A stretch of 62,834 nucleotides of DNA. Source: UBA6016 sp964568395. GTDB taxonomy: Bacteria > Campylobacterota > Campylobacteria > Campylobacterales > UBA6016. Made by a program: the position numbers and the translations under genes. How positions within the stretch are numbered: the first letter of the stretch is position 1; every line of letters begins with the position of its first letter. Below are positions 18,560 to 26,705 of this stretch, piece after piece. The stretch spans positions 1 through 62,834 of the forward strand of contig CAZMPN010000010.1 in assembly GCA_964568395.1 (NCBI GenBank). The letters are read 5' to 3'. The notes below the pieces were generated by a model. The model was not told the origin of the DNA. It ran no database searches and was given only the letters and a program-made list of their open reading frames with translations.

Positions 18560-19485
18560 ATAACCCTCCTTGCGGCCTCGATAATAGCGTGGGGCTCAAT
18601 ATCCTTTATCGCAAAATCGGAATAGTCCAGCTTTTTGGCGTCGACCCCGTCTTTGGCGCCTATCATGACGTTTTTATTGGTCGCAAAAGCGTTTCTCTCG
18701 TGCGGCGTAGCCCCGAATATCGTTATGCTCGGCACGTTCATAGCCCATGCCATATGCGTAATTCCGGTATCCCCGCCTATTACGAGGTCGCACGAAGAGA
18801 TAAGCGCCTTTATCTCATCCAGCCCCATCTGCGGCAGATTGGCGCTCTCTCCGCCTAACACCATCACGTTTTCACCATCAAATGCGGCTATTACCTTTTG
18901 CATCCGCTCGCTCGGATAGATTTTGTTTTGCTTCGATGCCGACATATTGATAAGGATATTTTTCCTGTCCGGCTTTATGTATCGGCACACGGCTGAAAAT
19001 CCCAGCAAAGACGGCTTGCCGTACACGTCGTCTAGAGAAAAACCGCCGCCGAAAGCGACGTTTAGAAGGTCCAGATATCGCTCTACGATGTTTTTCTGGT
19101 AGTCGCTTTTGACCCTATCCGTATAAAAGAGGCTCGCAAGCCCTTCCCTGGCGCTCTTAAAAGAAAAGCCTATTTTTTTCGGCGAGTCCGTCATGGCGGT
19201 CACGATTGCGGATTTTATCAGCCCTTGCAGGTCAAGAACCATATCGAAACCACCTAGCGATTTTAGCTTGGCTTTGGCGTCCAGCAGCGCGCCGATACCA
19301 AACGGCTTTAGCCCAATGGTAACGACGGAGTCAACGAAGGGCGAGTTTTTTACGACCTCCTTGAACCTCTCGTCGACGATCCAGGTTATATCCGCGTCGC
19401 TATATTTTTGTTTTATTAGAGCCGCGGCCACAAGGCTAAACACTATATCGCCGAGCGCAGAGAGCCTAACTATCGCTATTTTCAA
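18556..19485 (-). CDS. waaC: Lipopolysaccharide heptosyltransferase I (WaaC)
   Basis: This 309-residue GT9 enzyme adds the first heptose to Kdo of the inner core. The start MKIAIVRLSALGDIVFSLVA is diagnostic for WaaC, as is WIVDERFKEVVKNSPFVD; the donor block is VIGGDTGITHMAWAMN then ITIFGATPHERNAF. It is the first gene of the reverse run waaC-waaM-waaQ-like, with its start 49 bp from the divergent pgeF-like gene. With waaF at 1-877 it frames the core locus. Confidence 0.95.
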   Translation of the reverse strand: MKIAIVRLSALGDIVFSLVAAALIKQKYSDADITWIVDERFKEVVKNSPFVDSVVTIGLKPFGIGALLDAKAKLKSLGGFDMVLDLQGLIKSAIVTAMTDSPKKIGFSFKSAREGLASLFYTDRVKSDYQKNIVERYLDLLNVAFGGGFSLDDVYGKPSLLGFSAVCRYIKPDRKNILINMSASKQNKIYPSERMQKVIAAFDGENVMVLGGESANLPQMGLDEIKALISSCDLVIGGDTGITHMAWAMNVPSITIFGATPHERNAFATNKNVMIGAKDGVDAKKLDYSDFAIKDIEPHAIIEAARRVM

Positions 19486-19534
19486 CAGTTTTCCGTTATC
19501 TTTTTTCTAAAATTTTACAGGTTAACGGCTAAAA

Positions 19535-20233
19535 ATGAGAATATTCGCTTCTTTCAAGAACATAAACGCCTTTTATACGGATAAAAACGACGGGAATTTC
19601 GCAGACTACGTCGGCGACGACGAGACGGAGCTGTCAGATAGGCGCAAAAATTTCGCAAACGGCGGGAAAATAGCGCTTTTAAAACAAGTTCACGGAAACG
19701 CCGTATTGGAGATAAAGGAGTGCGGCCGCTTCGAGTGCGTAGGCGAAGCCGACGGGATGACGACGAATGTGCCAGGAATTACGCTTGCGATACAGACGGC
19801 GGATTGCGCGGGCGTGCTTTTGTACGACCCGATAAACGAAGCGGTAGCGGCCTTGCATGCCGGACGCAAAGGGGCTGAGCTGAACATACTAAGAGAGTGC
19901 GTCGCAAAAATGCAAAATAGCTACGGCACAAATCCGGACAAGCTTTTGATGTATGTCGGCGCGCACATCAAAGGGTGTTGTTACGAGCTTCCAAAAGAGA
20001 TGGCGGACGGTTTTGCCTCATATCCAAAAGCCGTGTCGATAAGAGAAGGCAAAAGCTATCTGGATATAGGCAACGTCATCAGGGCGCAAGCGCTTGAACT
20101 CGGAATAGAAGATGAAAATATCGAAATAAGCGAATCCTGCACTTCGTGCGATAGCGAAAAGTTTTTTTCATATAGAGCCGAGAGCGGAAAATGCGGCAGG
20201 ATGCTAACGGCGATAGGGCTAAACCGTTTTTAG
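19535..20233 (+). CDS. pgeF: Multicopper-like purine nucleosidase/laccase family protein (YfiH/PgeF)
   Basis: This 232-residue protein belongs to the DUF152 family (YfiH, LACC1). It has QVHGN (H53), the metal and catalytic Cys in IQTADCAGVLL (C91) and AALHAGRKG (H108), then YVGAHIKGCCYEL. Bacterial members have been described as purine nucleoside phosphorylases and as PgeF, which clears muropeptide synthesis errors by acting on L-Ser-containing UDP-MurNAc. The cytosolic role here is not decidable. It is divergent from waaC and probably leads the forward operon, with 39 bp to the next gene. Confidence 0.88.
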   Translation: MRIFASFKNINAFYTDKNDGNFADYVGDDETELSDRRKNFANGGKIALLKQVHGNAVLEIKECGRFECVGEADGMTTNVPGITLAIQTADCAGVLLYDPINEAVAALHAGRKGAELNILRECVAKMQNSYGTNPDKLLMYVGAHIKGCCYELPKEMADGFASYPKAVSIREGKSYLDIGNVIRAQALELGIEDENIEISESCTSCDSEKFFSYRAESGKCGRMLTAIGLNRF

Positions 20234-20272
20234 ATAAAATTTGTCCTAAAAATCAACAAACCGGAAACAAAG

Positions 20273-21187
20273 ATGCTAAGCGAAATAAAACAGTTCAGTA
20301 GCATAAGAGTCGAAGCCAGGGCTTTTCTGACCTATCTTCTAACCAGAAACATACCGAACCACGTGCCAGACATCACTCTTGACACGATAATAGCCGCGTT
20401 CAAAAAGATAAAGAAAGAGAACGACGCGATAACGATACTTTACGTTCTTGACGCCAAAGGCGTGCAGCTGACGGAAAATATCTCCGCAAAGCCGGAGTTC
20501 AGAAAGGGCAAGGGCGTAAACAGGGCCATGAGAGCTTACTACTACCGCGCCGCAAGGGAGAAAAAGCCGATCTTGACCGACCCCTATCCTAGCGTAATGA
20601 CCGGAAATCTATGCGTTAGCGCATCAATGCCGATTTACGACGACAAAAACAATCTGAAGTTCGTAGCCGTACTTGACATACCGCTGACGGATATCATAAA
20701 AATCATTCGCCCGACGGCGCTCGATACGATATTTCAAAATACGAGCAAAATCACTTACGGCATATTCAGCCTGGCTCTGTTTTTCGTCGCTACCCTGCTT
20801 TTTGTCAAAGGCATCATGGGTCTTTTTGCGGAAGGACTCCATCCAAACGACGTGCAGATACAGGGGATTTTCGAGACGACGATCCTCTTTACGCTCTCTC
20901 TCGCCATATTCGACCTGGTCAAGGCGATATTCGAGGAAGAGGTCATGGGTCGCAACAAACGTGAAGTAATAAGCGAAACGCATCAGACGATGACAAGGTT
21001 TATCGGCTCTATTATCATAGCCGTAGCCATCGAGGCGCTAATGCTCGTGTTTAAATTTGCGCTCACGGATCCGAGCAAGATGACTTACGCCCTCGTCCTT
21101 CTAGGCGGCGTGGCCGGCCTGCTGGTATCTTTGGCATACTATATCAAATCTACGAAACGCGGCAAAAGAGATAACGGTGCAGGCTAA
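20273..21187 (+). CDS. Cache (PDC) sensor domain membrane protein
   Basis: This 304-residue protein has an N-terminal Cache-like ligand-binding region (about 20-145) with the typical VLDAKGVQLT, the YYRAAREKKPILTDPYPS stretch and VAVLDIPL, then four hydrophobic segments near 158-180, 200-225, 243-265 and 270-290. There is no kinase, methyl-accepting, cyclase or EAL domain, so it is a sensor without a visible output domain. No signal peptide precedes the Cache region, which raises the question of which side of the membrane it is on. The end overlaps hisH by 11 bp. Confidence 0.75.
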   Translation: MLSEIKQFSSIRVEARAFLTYLLTRNIPNHVPDITLDTIIAAFKKIKKENDAITILYVLDAKGVQLTENISAKPEFRKGKGVNRAMRAYYYRAAREKKPILTDPYPSVMTGNLCVSASMPIYDDKNNLKFVAVLDIPLTDIIKIIRPTALDTIFQNTSKITYGIFSLALFFVATLLFVKGIMGLFAEGLHPNDVQIQGIFETTILFTLSLAIFDLVKAIFEEEVMGRNKREVISETHQTMTRFIGSIIIAVAIEALMLVFKFALTDPSKMTYALVLLGGVAGLLVSLAYYIKSTKRGKRDNGAG

Positions 21188-21797
21188 AATAGCGATAATC
21201 AACTACAACATGGGCAATCTCGCGAGCGTAAAGAACTCTTGCGAGAAAGTCGGCTTTGAAGCGCACATAACAAGCGACCCGGATACCATCAAAAACTTTG
21301 ACAAGGTGATACTTCCGGGTGTCGGCGCCTTTCCGGACGCAATGAAGCATTTAAAAGAAAACGGTATGGACGAGGCGCTCAAAGAGGCTGCGAGGAATAA
21401 ACCGTTTTTCGGCGTCTGTCTCGGAATGCAGCTGATGTTCGATAAGGGGTTCGAACACGAAGAGACCGAGGGGCTTGGGCTGATAAATGGCGAGGTCGTC
21501 AAGTTTGACCAGGGCATCCTAGGTAGCGAGCGTAAAATTCCGCATATGGGCTGGAATAAACTCTTTATGAAGAAAAATTCCGTGCTTTTTGACGGCATAG
21601 ACGACGAATTTTATCTATACTTCGTACACTCATACCATGTGAAAGCGGACAAAGAGGACACTTTGGCGTCCGCGCATTACGGATACGAGTTTACGGCGAT
21701 GATAGAAAAAGAAAATATTTGCGGGATTCAGCCGCATCCTGAAAAATCCGGCGATACCGGCCTCAGAATACTTAAAAACTTTTTGGAGAAAAAATGA
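21177..21797 (+). CDS. hisH: Imidazole glycerol phosphate synthase, glutaminase subunit
   Basis: This 206-residue class I glutamine amidotransferase supplies ammonia to HisF in histidine synthesis. It has the nucleophile C81 in PFFGVCLGMQLMF, the oxyanion and PGVGAF region near 47-52, FVHSYH, and the catalytic His-Glu in QPHPEKSG. It begins with GTG at 21177, within the upstream Cache gene, and no later start would preserve the first beta strand. It overlaps hisA by 4 bp. HisF is not in the window. Confidence 0.96.
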   Translation: MQAKIAIINYNMGNLASVKNSCEKVGFEAHITSDPDTIKNFDKVILPGVGAFPDAMKHLKENGMDEALKEAARNKPFFGVCLGMQLMFDKGFEHEETEGLGLINGEVVKFDQGILGSERKIPHMGWNKLFMKKNSVLFDGIDDEFYLYFVHSYHVKADKEDTLASAHYGYEFTAMIEKENICGIQPHPEKSGDTGLRILKNFLEKK

Positions 21798-22501
21798 CAA
21801 TCTATCCGGCAATCGATCTTAAAAACGGCGAAGCGGTCAGACTAACTAAAGGGATTATGGAGAGCGCGAAAGTATACTCCTCCGAACCGTTTCATATAGC
21901 TAGAGCTTTTGAAGAGATGGGCTCCGACTGGGTGCATATCGTAGACCTAAACGGCGCTTTCGCCGGGAATCCCGAAAACATCGAGGCTATCAAAAAAATC
22001 AGGGAGGCGACTACGCTAAAACTCCAGCTGGGAGGCGGCATAAGAGACGAGGATACGATAAAAAGATACATGGATCTCGGCATCTCAAGGGTAATTCTAG
22101 GCACGATAGCGACGCAAAATCCGCAGTTCGTCAAAGACGTAGCGTCAAAATACAGAGTCGCCGTAGGCATAGACGTAAAAGACGGCTATGTGGCGGTGGA
22201 CGGCTGGGCTAAAACCAGCTCGATTAGGGCAACGGAGCTTGCAAAGATGTTTGCGGATAGCGGCGTCGAAGCGATCATAACCACGGATATTTCAAGAGAC
22301 GGGATGCTAAGCGGCGTAAACATAGCCCAGACCGAGGAGATCGCATCGTCTTGCGGCATAGATACGATTGCTAGCGGCGGAGTCAAAGACATAGAGGATA
22401 TAAAAGCCGTCAAAAACAGCCCTTTAATAGAGGGTGTTATAATCGGCAAAGCCTACTACGAGGGCAGGCTTGATTTAAGAGAAGCGCTGGGAATGCAATG
22501 A
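21794..22501 (+). CDS. hisA: Phosphoribosyl-ProFAR isomerase
   Basis: This 235-residue (beta/alpha)8 barrel catalyses the Amadori isomerisation of ProFAR to PRFAR. The acid and base Asp residues are in YPAIDLKNGEAVRL (D8) and IITTDISRDGML. Phosphate sites are QLGGGIR and IASGGVKD. It overlaps hisH by 4 bp and prmA by 4 bp, so it is translated in step with both. Length is usual for the family. Confidence 0.96.
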   Translation: MTIYPAIDLKNGEAVRLTKGIMESAKVYSSEPFHIARAFEEMGSDWVHIVDLNGAFAGNPENIEAIKKIREATTLKLQLGGGIRDEDTIKRYMDLGISRVILGTIATQNPQFVKDVASKYRVAVGIDVKDGYVAVDGWAKTSSIRATELAKMFADSGVEAIITTDISRDGMLSGVNIAQTEEIASSCGIDTIASGGVKDIEDIKAVKNSPLIEGVIIGKAYYEGRLDLREALGMQ

Positions 22502-23322
22502 ACGAATTTTACTATGAACTGACGGTAGAGGCGAGCGATTTTGTCGAGCTTATCGAAAACTTTCTGGGAGACTGGTGCGAAGCGGTCATCGAAGAGAACG
22601 GAAAGCTGATTACCACTTACGAATACGAGCCGGTTAACGTAAGAGACGCTCTTCTGGTCTACAAAGGCGAGCTTGAGGAGATGTTCGGCTCCAAATTCGT
22701 TTTGACCGCCGAAATAGCAAAGAAAAAAAACGAAGACTGGATAGAGTCCTACAAAAAAAGCGTGGAGCCTGTTCTTATTGGAAACTACTACGTATATGCG
22801 CCGTGGCATGAACCGAAAAGCGGAGTAAAAAACTTTTGCATAGAGCCGTCCCTCGCCTTTGGGACAGGCCACCACCCGACAACCAAAAACGCCATGCTGT
22901 TCGTACAAAAATACGTCAAAAAAGGGGGTAGGCTCCTTGACGTCGGATGCGGCAGCGGTATACTGGCCCTTACGGCCGCCGATATGGGCGCAAAAGTCGA
23001 TTTGTGCGACACCGACCCGGAAGCGGTAGAGGTGGCGAAAAGCGTCTTTAAAGCCAACAACCAAAGCTTTGAGAAGGTGTGGGCGGGTAGCGCCAATGAA
23101 GCAAATTTTGAGTATGATATAGTCCTTGCCAACATCATAACCGACGTTCTCGTAATGATAGGCAGAGATCTCAAAAAAGCCGTAAAACAAGGCGGAAAGC
23201 TCGTGCTATCCGGAATACTGGAAGAGCACGAAGAGAGACTAAAAGCGTTTTATAAAGATTTGACCCTTATAGACAGGGTTTGCGAAAACGAGTGGGTAAC
23301 GCTCGTGTACGAAAAAAAATAA
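22498..23322 (+). CDS. prmA: Ribosomal protein L11 methyltransferase
   Basis: This 274-residue SAM-dependent enzyme trimethylates ribosomal protein L11. It has the PSLAFGTGHHPTTKNAM substrate loop, the SAM loop LLDVGCGSGILALTAADMGA (about 141-160), and VLANIITDVL, the NI/NPP-type catalytic motif. The N-terminal L11-binding domain is present but short. prmA next to ftsH is the order I recall in Campylobacter jejuni. The spacer to ftsH is 13 bp with AAGGA. Confidence 0.95.
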   Translation: MNEFYYELTVEASDFVELIENFLGDWCEAVIEENGKLITTYEYEPVNVRDALLVYKGELEEMFGSKFVLTAEIAKKKNEDWIESYKKSVEPVLIGNYYVYAPWHEPKSGVKNFCIEPSLAFGTGHHPTTKNAMLFVQKYVKKGGRLLDVGCGSGILALTAADMGAKVDLCDTDPEAVEVAKSVFKANNQSFEKVWAGSANEANFEYDIVLANIITDVLVMIGRDLKKAVKQGGKLVLSGILEEHEERLKAFYKDLTLIDRVCENEWVTLVYEKK

Positions 23323-23335
23323 GGATTTCAGCTTT

Positions 23336-25279
23336 ATGGAAAAAAACAACGGATCAAGAGAGCCGCAAAAAAACGATAATTTTTTTAATAAAAATCCGCT
23401 TCTGGTTTTTGCGATATTCTCAATCATCACCGTAATAATTTTTAAAAGCTTTTTTGAAGACGGCGGCAGCGGCGAGGGCGGCATAGGCTCAAGCGCACAG
23501 ACGCAGACTATCAGCTACTACGAACTAAAAAAACTGGCCGAAGCCGGCAAGATAGAGTACGTAGCGATAGGCGAAGCCAATATCAAGGCTACCGGAAAAG
23601 GCGAGCCTAAAACTACGTTTGTGGCAAAAAGGGTAATACCGGACGAGACGCTGGTGCCGATGCTGGAAAAACAAAACATCAGATACGGTGCGTACACCGA
23701 GAAAAACTGGCTAACAGACCTCGTATTCGGATGGGTGCTTCCGGTGTTTATCTTCTTTGCCATCTGGATGTTCCTAACTAGCCGTATGCAAAAAAACATG
23801 GGCGGCGGCATACTCGGTATCGGCAGCATGAAAAAACTGATGAACTCCGAAAAACCGAAAGTCAAATTTGCGGACGTAGCCGGAAACGACGAAGCCAAAG
23901 AGGAGGTGCAAGAGCTTATCGAGTTTCTTAGAAGCCCGGATAGATACATCAAACTCGGCGCCAAAATACCAAAAGGCGTGCTTCTAGTAGGCCCTCCGGG
24001 AACAGGTAAGACGCTTCTCGCAAAAGCGGTGGCGGGGGAGGCGGAAGTGCCTTTCTTCTCGGTATCCGGCTCCAGCTTCATCGAGATGTTCGTAGGCGTC
24101 GGCGCCAGCCGTGTGAGAGATTTGTTTGAGCAGGCAAAAAAAGAGGCGCCTTCCATCATCTTCATAGACGAACTCGACGCGATAGGCAAAAGCAGGGCGA
24201 TGGGACATATCGGAGGCAACGACGAGAGGGAGCAGACGCTAAACCAGATGCTTGCCGAAATGGACGGCTTTGGAGCGGAGTCTCCGGTAATAGTGCTTGC
24301 GGCCACGAATAGACCAGAGATTCTTGACCCGGCGCTTCTAAGACCTGGCAGATTCGACAGACAGGTGCTTGTAGACAAACCGGACTTTAAAGGCAGGGTA
24401 GAAATCCTAAAAGTGCACGCCAAAAACGTGAAACTCTCCGAAGAAACGGATCTAGAGGAGCTGGCAAAGCTGACGGCTGGGCTTGCCGGAGCAGACTTGG
24501 CGAACATAATCAACGAAGCTGCGCTTCTAGCGGGTCGCGAAAACCAGGAGTCGGTCAGCCAGCAAAACCTAAAAGAGGCGGTGGAGAGAGCGATAGCCGG
24601 ACTGGAGAAAAAATCTAGGCGTATCAGCCCGAAAGAAAAAAGAATCGTCGCATACCACGAAAGCGGCCATGCGGTTATCAGCCAAATAACAAAAGGCTCC
24701 AAAAAAGTAAACAAGGTATCGATAATACCAAGGGGGCTCGCGGCTCTAGGCTATACGCTGAACACGCCGGAAGAGAATAAATACCTCGTGCAAAAACATG
24801 AGTTGATAGCGGAAGTCGACGTGCTTCTCGGCGGACGCGCGGCGGAAGAGATATTCATAGGCGAAATATCCACGGGGGCGGCGAACGACCTTGAGAGGGC
24901 TACCGACATCATTAAATCGATGATAATGTATTACGGCATGAGCGAAGTCGCCGGACTCATGGTGCTTGAAAAACAACGCAATACATTCCTCGGCGGCGGT
25001 ATGGGGCAGACAAAAGACTATAGTGAAAAGATGAGCGAAGAGCTTGACGCCTATATCAAGACAAAACTGACAGATAGATATGAGGCCGTAAAAGCGAAGC
25101 TAAATCAGTACAAAGAGGCTATGGAAACGATGACGGCCGAGCTTCTTGAGGTAGAGGTGCTCGAAAAAGACAGAGTCGAAGAGATTATTAGAAGCTTCGA
25201 AGATGCGAACGGGATAATAAGAGAATCTGACGAAGACGAGCTGCACTCGCCGGAAACCAGCAAAGGCAAAGACGCCTAA
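23336..25279 (+). CDS. ftsH: ATP-dependent zinc metalloprotease FtsH
   Basis: This 647-residue membrane protease degrades unstable membrane and cytosolic proteins. It has a first membrane segment at about 21-40, a periplasmic domain to about 125, a second segment at 127-148, Walker A GPPGTGKT (219-226), Walker B in IIFIDELDAIG, the second region of homology with NRPEILDPALLRPGRFDR, and the zinc site HESGH (441-445). Complete and of normal length. In E. coli it controls LpxC levels; here it sits beside lipid genes and near the core locus. Confidence 0.98.
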   Translation: MEKNNGSREPQKNDNFFNKNPLLVFAIFSIITVIIFKSFFEDGGSGEGGIGSSAQTQTISYYELKKLAEAGKIEYVAIGEANIKATGKGEPKTTFVAKRVIPDETLVPMLEKQNIRYGAYTEKNWLTDLVFGWVLPVFIFFAIWMFLTSRMQKNMGGGILGIGSMKKLMNSEKPKVKFADVAGNDEAKEEVQELIEFLRSPDRYIKLGAKIPKGVLLVGPPGTGKTLLAKAVAGEAEVPFFSVSGSSFIEMFVGVGASRVRDLFEQAKKEAPSIIFIDELDAIGKSRAMGHIGGNDEREQTLNQMLAEMDGFGAESPVIVLAATNRPEILDPALLRPGRFDRQVLVDKPDFKGRVEILKVHAKNVKLSEETDLEELAKLTAGLAGADLANIINEAALLAGRENQESVSQQNLKEAVERAIAGLEKKSRRISPKEKRIVAYHESGHAVISQITKGSKKVNKVSIIPRGLAALGYTLNTPEENKYLVQKHELIAEVDVLLGGRAAEEIFIGEISTGAANDLERATDIIKSMIMYYGMSEVAGLMVLEKQRNTFLGGGMGQTKDYSEKMSEELDAYIKTKLTDRYEAVKAKLNQYKEAMETMTAELLEVEVLEKDRVEEIIRSFEDANGIIRESDEDELHSPETSKGKDA

Positions 25280-25288
25280 GGAGTAGAT

Positions 25289-25951
25289 ATGAAGAAGATT
25301 GTGACTACTACCGAGATAATCGCCAAAGAGAGCTATAAATACATCATCGGTGCCGGTATCGTAATCGCCTTGGCGATATATTGGAACTTTAGCGCCCTAA
25401 GCCTGCTGCTGCTTGGCGCCGTTGCCGCCGCCATCGTATATTTTTTTAGAAATCCGGAGAGGATAAGCGAAGACGACTCCCAAAACGCCATACTCTCTCC
25501 TAGCGACGGCACCATAGTCTCCATAGACCAAGAGTATGAGGATACTTTTTTAAAAGACGAGTGCATCAGCGTGACCATCGCCACGTCTCTAAAAGACGCC
25601 CACTTCATAAGAGCGCCGTTCGCCTGTGTTTTCAAACAAAAGAGCTCTTTGCACGGCGCTTTCTTGCCGATAAAGAATGAGAAAGCAAAATACCTAAACG
25701 AGAGATTCGCGGCGTTTTTTGAAGGCATAAACAAAAGGAATTACGCCATATCGGTAATAGCCGGCGGCCTTGCGACCAAAATATCGCTATACCAAAACGA
25801 AGACGCAAAAATCAGAGGATGCGAGAGGATAGCGTTTTTGAAATCCGAGTTTCAGACGGTGCTATATCTACCGAAAGACGCCATAATCAATAAATCCGTA
25901 GGCGACAAGGTGAAGGCCGGGGAGACTCTTCTTGGGCAGTTTGCGAGCTGA
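25289..25951 (+). CDS. Phosphatidylserine decarboxylase-like protein, processing site not conserved
   Basis: This 220-residue membrane protein has two hydrophobic stretches near 18-50, YFFRNPER (51-58), SPSDGTIVSID and the DAH of the catalytic region (D103, H105), like class II (PsdA) decarboxylases. In that family a Gly-Ser pair before R-V-D-x-Y-L-P is autocleaved to make the pyruvoyl cofactor. Here the matching stretch is IAFLKSEFQTVLYLP: an ungapped alignment puts Glu187-Phe188 at the Gly-Ser position, and the nearest Ser is S186. It may be inactive or cleaved at S186. It lies 9 bp after ftsH and 2 bp before pssA, so a lipid role is likely. Campylobacter has a similar psd-related gene at this place, as I recall. 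Confidence 0.72.
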   Translation: MKKIVTTTEIIAKESYKYIIGAGIVIALAIYWNFSALSLLLLGAVAAAIVYFFRNPERISEDDSQNAILSPSDGTIVSIDQEYEDTFLKDECISVTIATSLKDAHFIRAPFACVFKQKSSLHGAFLPIKNEKAKYLNERFAAFFEGINKRNYAISVIAGGLATKISLYQNEDAKIRGCERIAFLKSEFQTVLYLPKDAIINKSVGDKVKAGETLLGQFAS

Positions 25952-25953
25952 GC

Positions 25954-26691
25954 ATGGTAAAAAACAACGAAGAAAAAAACAAATTTGTATTTTTGCTCCC
26001 GAACCTTATGACGGCGGTATCGCTGTTTTTGGGGATACTAAGCGTACTGGCATCGGTCAAGGGCGAATTCGACAAAGCCGGAATATATATATTTCTATCG
26101 CTCATATTCGACGGCCTTGACGGCAGAATAGCCAGAATGACCGGCACATGCTCGAAGTTCGGCGTAGAGTTCGACTCTTTGGCGGATCTCGTGGCATTCG
26201 GCGTAGCTCCTTCGATGCTAATATATTTTGCCGCCGGGCACGACTACGGAAAGATGGGCGTACTTGCGGCCGGATTTTTCGTGGTGTTCGGGGCGATCAG
26301 GCTTGCCAGGTTCAACGTCCAATCGGAGTGCATAGAGCCAAACGTGTTTATAGGCCTGCCTATACCGTCTGCGGCGGTATTTATTACATGCTGGACGATG
26401 GTTCTTAGCCTTTACGGAATGCTGGCCGAGTACAAATCGCTAATCATCGTGGCGTCTTTTGCAGTAGCCCTTTTGATGGTAAGCAATATCAGATACCCTA
26501 GCTTCAAAAAGATGCAGCTTTCGAAGCAGGCGCTTATGAAGATATTCGTTCTCGTGCTTTTGGTGCTGGCTGTAATGTTTTTGTACTTTTTGGAGACGTT
26601 GACGGCGCTAATAACGCTATTCGTACTTAGCGGCATAATAAGAGCCGTATATAATCTGACGATTTTTAAACTAAAAAACAGACACTCCTAA
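25954..26691 (+). CDS. pssA: CDP-diacylglycerol-serine O-phosphatidyltransferase
   Basis: This 245-residue integral membrane enzyme makes phosphatidylserine from CDP-diacylglycerol and serine. It carries the CDP-alcohol phosphatidyltransferase signature D-x2-D-G-x2-A-R-x8-G-x3-D-x3-D in DGLDGRIARM then GVEFDSLADLV, near residues 50-72, and about six to eight membrane segments. It is the type II, integral form. It starts 2 bp after the psd-like gene and ends 14 bp before leuA. Confidence 0.94.
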   Translation: MVKNNEEKNKFVFLLPNLMTAVSLFLGILSVLASVKGEFDKAGIYIFLSLIFDGLDGRIARMTGTCSKFGVEFDSLADLVAFGVAPSMLIYFAAGHDYGKMGVLAAGFFVVFGAIRLARFNVQSECIEPNVFIGLPIPSAAVFITCWTMVLSLYGMLAEYKSLIIVASFAVALLMVSNIRYPSFKKMQLSKQALMKIFVLVLLVLAVMFLYFLETLTALITLFVLSGIIRAVYNLTIFKLKNRHS

Positions 26692-26705
26692 GACAAGAGG
26701 AATAG

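Noticed and set aside
1..19485. Recent horizontal transfer or genomic island
   Set aside because: No integrase, tRNA, IS or direct-repeat borders are visible, and base composition by eye is like the flanks, apart from 9200-10200 which is somewhat more AT-rich.
22456..23190. Reverse 244-residue ORF over prmA
   Set aside because: Antisense shadow of prmA, no recognisable domain.
23518..24714. Reverse 398-residue ORF inside ftsH
   Set aside because: Antisense shadow rich in Ser and Pro; ftsH on the forward strand is complete with all motifs.
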